Below are positions 4,359 to 6,723 of a stretch of 6,723 nt of DNA, piece after piece. Source of the DNA: Hungateiclostridiaceae bacterium UBA3922. GTDB lineage: Bacteria > Bacillota > Clostridia > Acetivibrionales > DTU013. The first letter of the stretch is position 1, and every line of letters starts with the position of its first letter. The notes under the pieces are model-generated. The model was not told the DNA's origin. It did no database searches and saw only the letters and a program-made list of their open reading frames with translations. The stretch is from assembly GCA_002386045.1 (NCBI GenBank), contig DGEQ01000063.1:15522-22244 (forward strand), in the 5' to 3' direction. The position numbers and the translations under genes were made by a program.

Positions 4359-6323
4359 ATGAAAAGAAACGTTATCGGAAAAATTGCCGGGATCCTGGCT
4401 GCAACAGTATTGCTCACAACTGCATTCACAGCCGACGTGAAGGCGGGGGATGCGTCTTCTGCGAACGAGGAGCTTATCAGGGTAGGCCTTTATTACAAAG
4501 GCGGTTCTGTCAATACTGCCCAGTCCGTTTTCGATGTTTCGGCCCAATCCGGCATTATGGCGGGTTTTGTCAAGGAAGACGGCAAATTCGTGGAGATATA
4601 CAGGTTCAACAGCCCATCGACTGTTTATGTCCGGAAGGATGCTTATTACCATACCAGCGGGACAGGTCTCAGGGAATTCAGCGGGAAATCTTCAGAGGCT
4701 ACCGGAAAGAAATTCGGTCCTTACCATGTAAAGATAGGCGGGGACTACCCGGACGCTGCTTCTGCAATGGAAAGCGTACTGGCATACCGTCAGACAGGCA
4801 TAGACGCCTACATCGCATATAATGACGCCTGGCAGGTATGGACCGGGTTCTGTATCGATGAGGCCGAAGCGGAGGCGTTGGCCGGGGACCTGGAAAAGCT
4901 CCTGCGTGAGACAGGATTCGTGATAATAGGGCCTTCTTCCGACAGGGTGGTGGTCACCGATGGGCAATTCCAGGCGCTGTGCGTCTTTGGCAGCAAAAAA
5001 TATCACCTGCAGTTGAGGCCGGTACCCGGAAGCGATCCTGCCGTGATCAACATCAAGGGGAAACCATACAGGGGATCGGTCGAGGTAAAGAGACTACCGG
5101 GCAGCGATATGTCGGTGATAAACGTAGTTACGATCAGGGAGTACCTGTACGGCAACGTGCCTCCTGAAATAGGAGGGAGGTCACCGGTCGAGGCATTGAA
5201 AGCACAGGCCGTCGTGGCAAAGATGTATGCGCTCAACAACAGGGGCAAACACGGAAGTTCAGGGTTCGACCTGTGTGCAACGACCCACTGCCAGGTCTAC
5301 AAGGGCTACAGCGTAGAGGTGGCCGAATGCAACAAGGCGATAGATGAAGTGTATGACAAGGTGATCACGTACAACGGCAAACCGGTCGAACACGTATATT
5401 ATTTCGCTTCCGGCGGCGGGAGCACGGAGGACGTGCGGAATGTCTGGGGATCATCATACCCGTATCTTGTAAGCGTCAGGGATGAATATGAAAAAATATA
5501 CACATGGACAAAGACGCTGCGTGCGTCGGACATACAGGCACTGTTCCCGGAACTCGGAAAGATCCTTGGAATAACGATAACACGTACCGCTCCAACGGGT
5601 AGGGTGACCCAGCTGGCAGTCACCGGTACCAGCAGGGGAGAACCTATGTATTTCACCAACGAACGGTGCAGGACGGTTTTCGGGCTCGACAGCCAGCTCT
5701 ACACGATAACTACGGATGCCGACGTATATATAGCAGGCCTCTCAGAGATCCCGGCACAGCCGCCCGCGGACCTTCAGAGCGAAAAGGGCGGACAGGAAGG
5801 GGATATAATAAATGAAGGGACCGGGAACGAGGCGATCCCAGGTCCGGAAAAGGGAGCGGAAAACGCAAAGGACAATACCCGGGATCCCCAGGCCGAGGCG
5901 GAAGCAAAGGCTGATGCGGACAGTGAGGGCCAGGTATCTGACAGCCAGCCGGGCACGGAAAGCGGCGGAGATGCTGCAGCCGGAAAAGACGGACCCGGAA
6001 AGGCGGAAGAAAAGAAGGCAGCATCGACTGCCGTAGTGGCTCCTGTGGCAACAGAGCCTCTAAAAACCCAGCTTGGCGGCAAAAAAGTCGTCACTGCTTC
6101 AGGTGTCAAATCCGTTACGGGCGTCAACAACAAGGTGACCGTCATCGGTGCGGACGGCGCTGTCAGCAAGGCGGCGGTCGTTCCTGAGACTTATACTTTT
6201 ACCGGGAAGGGCTGGGGACATGCCGTCGGGATGAGCCAGGAAGGCGCCATAGGGATGGCGAAGGCCGGAAAGACATACGAGGAGATAATAATGCACTATT
6301 TCCAGGGGACGAAAGTCGAGTAG
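4359..6323 (+). CDS. Secreted SpoIID/LytB-family protein with SPOR-like domain and long linker insertion
   Basis: Residues 1-29 form a signal peptide (MKRN, hydrophobic core, likely cut after VKA). Residues about 119-190 resemble a SPOR domain (GPYHVKIGGDYPDAASAM, then AWQVWTGFCIDEAEAEALA). The SpoIID domain begins near 225: EYLYGNVPPEIGGRSPVEALKAQAV contains Glu270, which aligns with the catalytic Glu of SpoIID lytic transglycosylases, then CATTHCQVY (306-314, possible Cys/His metal site) and ASGGGSTEDVRNVWGSSYPYL (split: ASGGGSTEDV at 350-359, WGSSYPYL at 363-370). The closing signature GKGWGHAVGMSQEGA sits only at 616-630. Between them about 460-570 is low-complexity, rich in Ala, Glu, Gly, Asp and Lys. 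SpoIID cuts glycan strands lacking stem peptides during engulfment in sporulation; B. subtilis SpoIID has 343 residues, so this 654-residue protein is nearly double. Whether it acts in sporulation or vegetative wall turnover is not clear. It reads toward queA and ends before a strong hairpin. Confidence 0.93.
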   Translation: MKRNVIGKIAGILAATVLLTTAFTADVKAGDASSANEELIRVGLYYKGGSVNTAQSVFDVSAQSGIMAGFVKEDGKFVEIYRFNSPSTVYVRKDAYYHTSGTGLREFSGKSSEATGKKFGPYHVKIGGDYPDAASAMESVLAYRQTGIDAYIAYNDAWQVWTGFCIDEAEAEALAGDLEKLLRETGFVIIGPSSDRVVVTDGQFQALCVFGSKKYHLQLRPVPGSDPAVINIKGKPYRGSVEVKRLPGSDMSVINVVTIREYLYGNVPPEIGGRSPVEALKAQAVVAKMYALNNRGKHGSSGFDLCATTHCQVYKGYSVEVAECNKAIDEVYDKVITYNGKPVEHVYYFASGGGSTEDVRNVWGSSYPYLVSVRDEYEKIYTWTKTLRASDIQALFPELGKILGITITRTAPTGRVTQLAVTGTSRGEPMYFTNERCRTVFGLDSQLYTITTDADVYIAGLSEIPAQPPADLQSEKGGQEGDIINEGTGNEAIPGPEKGAENAKDNTRDPQAEAEAKADADSEGQVSDSQPGTESGGDAAAGKDGPGKAEEKKAASTAVVAPVATEPLKTQLGGKKVVTASGVKSVTGVNNKVTVIGADGAVSKAAVVPETYTFTGKGWGHAVGMSQEGAIGMAKAGKTYEEIIMHYFQGTKVE

Positions 6324-6345
6324 TTCCCGCAGAAGAATAAACATG

Positions 6346-6374
6346 TTGTAAAATGGCCCGAATTATAGTATTAT
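6346..6374 (+). promoter_or_regulatory. Possible promoter upstream of queA
   Basis: TTGTAA (6346-6351), 17 bases, then TATTAT (6369-6374) give 4/6 and 5/6 matches to sigma-A boxes at ideal spacing. The predicted start near 6381 falls inside the 5' arm of the terminator hairpin, which makes its use for queA uncertain. Confidence 0.35.
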
Positions 6375-6376
6375 TT

Positions 6377-6432
6377 GCTGGATGACCAAAGAAGGCTGCA
6401 TTGTCTGCAGCTTTTTCTTTCGGTCGTCCGGC
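6377..6432 (+). terminator. Long terminator hairpin between the SpoIID-like gene and queA
   Basis: GCTGGATGACC (6377-6387) pairs with GGTCGTCCGGC (6422-6432), 11 pairs with two G-T; GCTGCA (6395-6400) pairs with TGCAGC (6406-6411) around TTGTC; and AAAGAA pairs with the T-rich 3' side with small bulges. The T-run TTTTTCTTT (6412-6420) follows the inner stem, as in intrinsic terminators, and the A-run on the other side would allow termination on the minus strand too. Confidence 0.82.
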
Positions 6433-6514
6433 AGTGCAGGTGTCCGGATAAATGCAGGTTATTTGCGGAAGATAATGTATGCAGCATGAAAAATTAACGG
6501 AACCGTGAGGAAAC

Positions 6515-6723
6515 ATGAAAACGAGCGATTTTTACTATGAACTGCCGCAGGAACTCATAGCCCAGGAACCGCTCGGGGACAGGAGCAGCTCAAGGCTGCT
6601 GGTGCTCGACAGGAAAAGTGGGAAAATAGAACATCGGGTTTTCAGGGATATCAGGGAGTACCTGGAACCAGGCGACTGTCTCGTCCTCAATGATACAAGG
6701 GTGATGCCGGCAAGGCTGCTCGG
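6515..6723 (+). CDS. queA: S-adenosylmethionine:tRNA ribosyltransferase-isomerase (3' partial)
   Basis: QueA transfers and isomerises the ribosyl part of S-adenosylmethionine onto preQ1 in tRNA to make epoxyqueuosine, a wobble-base modification of GUN-anticodon tRNAs. The visible 69 codons show the family's N-terminal signature: DFYYELPQELIAQEPL, then SSRLLVL, and near the edge GDCLVLNDTRVMPARLL. The full protein is usually about 340 residues, so roughly four fifths lies beyond the window. The ATG at 6515 follows GAGG (6507-6510) by 4 bases, a modest ribosome site, and gives the expected start of the family. It lies 191 bases after the SpoIID-like gene with a terminator between, so it probably has its own promoter. 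In clostridial genomes queA is commonly followed by tgt, which would be expected just outside the window. Confidence 0.96.
   Translation, partial: MKTSDFYYELPQELIAQEPLGDRSSSRLLVLDRKSGKIEHRVFRDIREYLEPGDCLVLNDTRVMPARLL

Noticed and set aside
5710..6169. Long minus-strand open frames opposite the SpoIID-like linker
   Set aside because: They are low-complexity Pro/Ser/Ala-rich shadows of the Ala/Glu/Gly-rich linker.

Overview
The window reads as part of a Gram-positive chromosome, most likely a spore-forming member of the Clostridia (Firmicutes). The support is a SpoIID/LytB-family peptidoglycan enzyme, a lysine riboswitch of the Firmicutes kind, strong AGGAGG-type ribosome binding sites, a YesL/DUF624-like membrane protein, and a SpoIID-like gene followed by queA, an order I know from clostridial genomes. 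I cannot name a species. No mobile element, CRISPR array, rRNA or tRNA gene is visible.

Left edge (1-517, + strand): the 3' part of a YesL/DUF624-like integral membrane protein with an extremely acidic C-terminal tail. It converges on the next operon, and an imperfect hairpin bridges the two stop codons.

Lysine/diaminopimelate operon (about 4202 down to 541, - strand): a near-consensus sigma-A-type promoter is followed by a complete lysine riboswitch, an antiterminator/terminator switch, and then asd, dapA, dapB and a short two-ACT-domain protein. Asd, DapA and DapB are three consecutive enzymes running from aspartyl phosphate to tetrahydrodipicolinate, which leads to lysine and to the diaminopimelate of the cell wall. 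No aspartate kinase gene is present. The last gene resembles only the regulatory half of aspartate kinase (the beta-subunit-like C-terminus), so it could act in trans on a kinase encoded elsewhere. DapA lacks some residues of the E. coli lysine feedback site, which fits a pathway controlled mainly by the riboswitch. A 93-base dapA-dapB gap holds inverted repeats with two alternative foldings.

Divergent region (about 4203-4358) and right side (+ strand): a secreted 654-residue SpoIID/LytB-family protein has an apparent SPOR-like domain at its N-terminal side and a long low-complexity insertion splitting its SpoIID domain. A long terminator hairpin follows, and then the start of queA (tRNA queuosine synthesis), which runs off the window.

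Most genes are recognisable housekeeping functions. The least ordinary items are the stand-alone ACT pair in the lysine operon, the domain architecture of the SpoIID-like protein, the acidic tail on the DUF624-like protein and the structured dapA-dapB gap.
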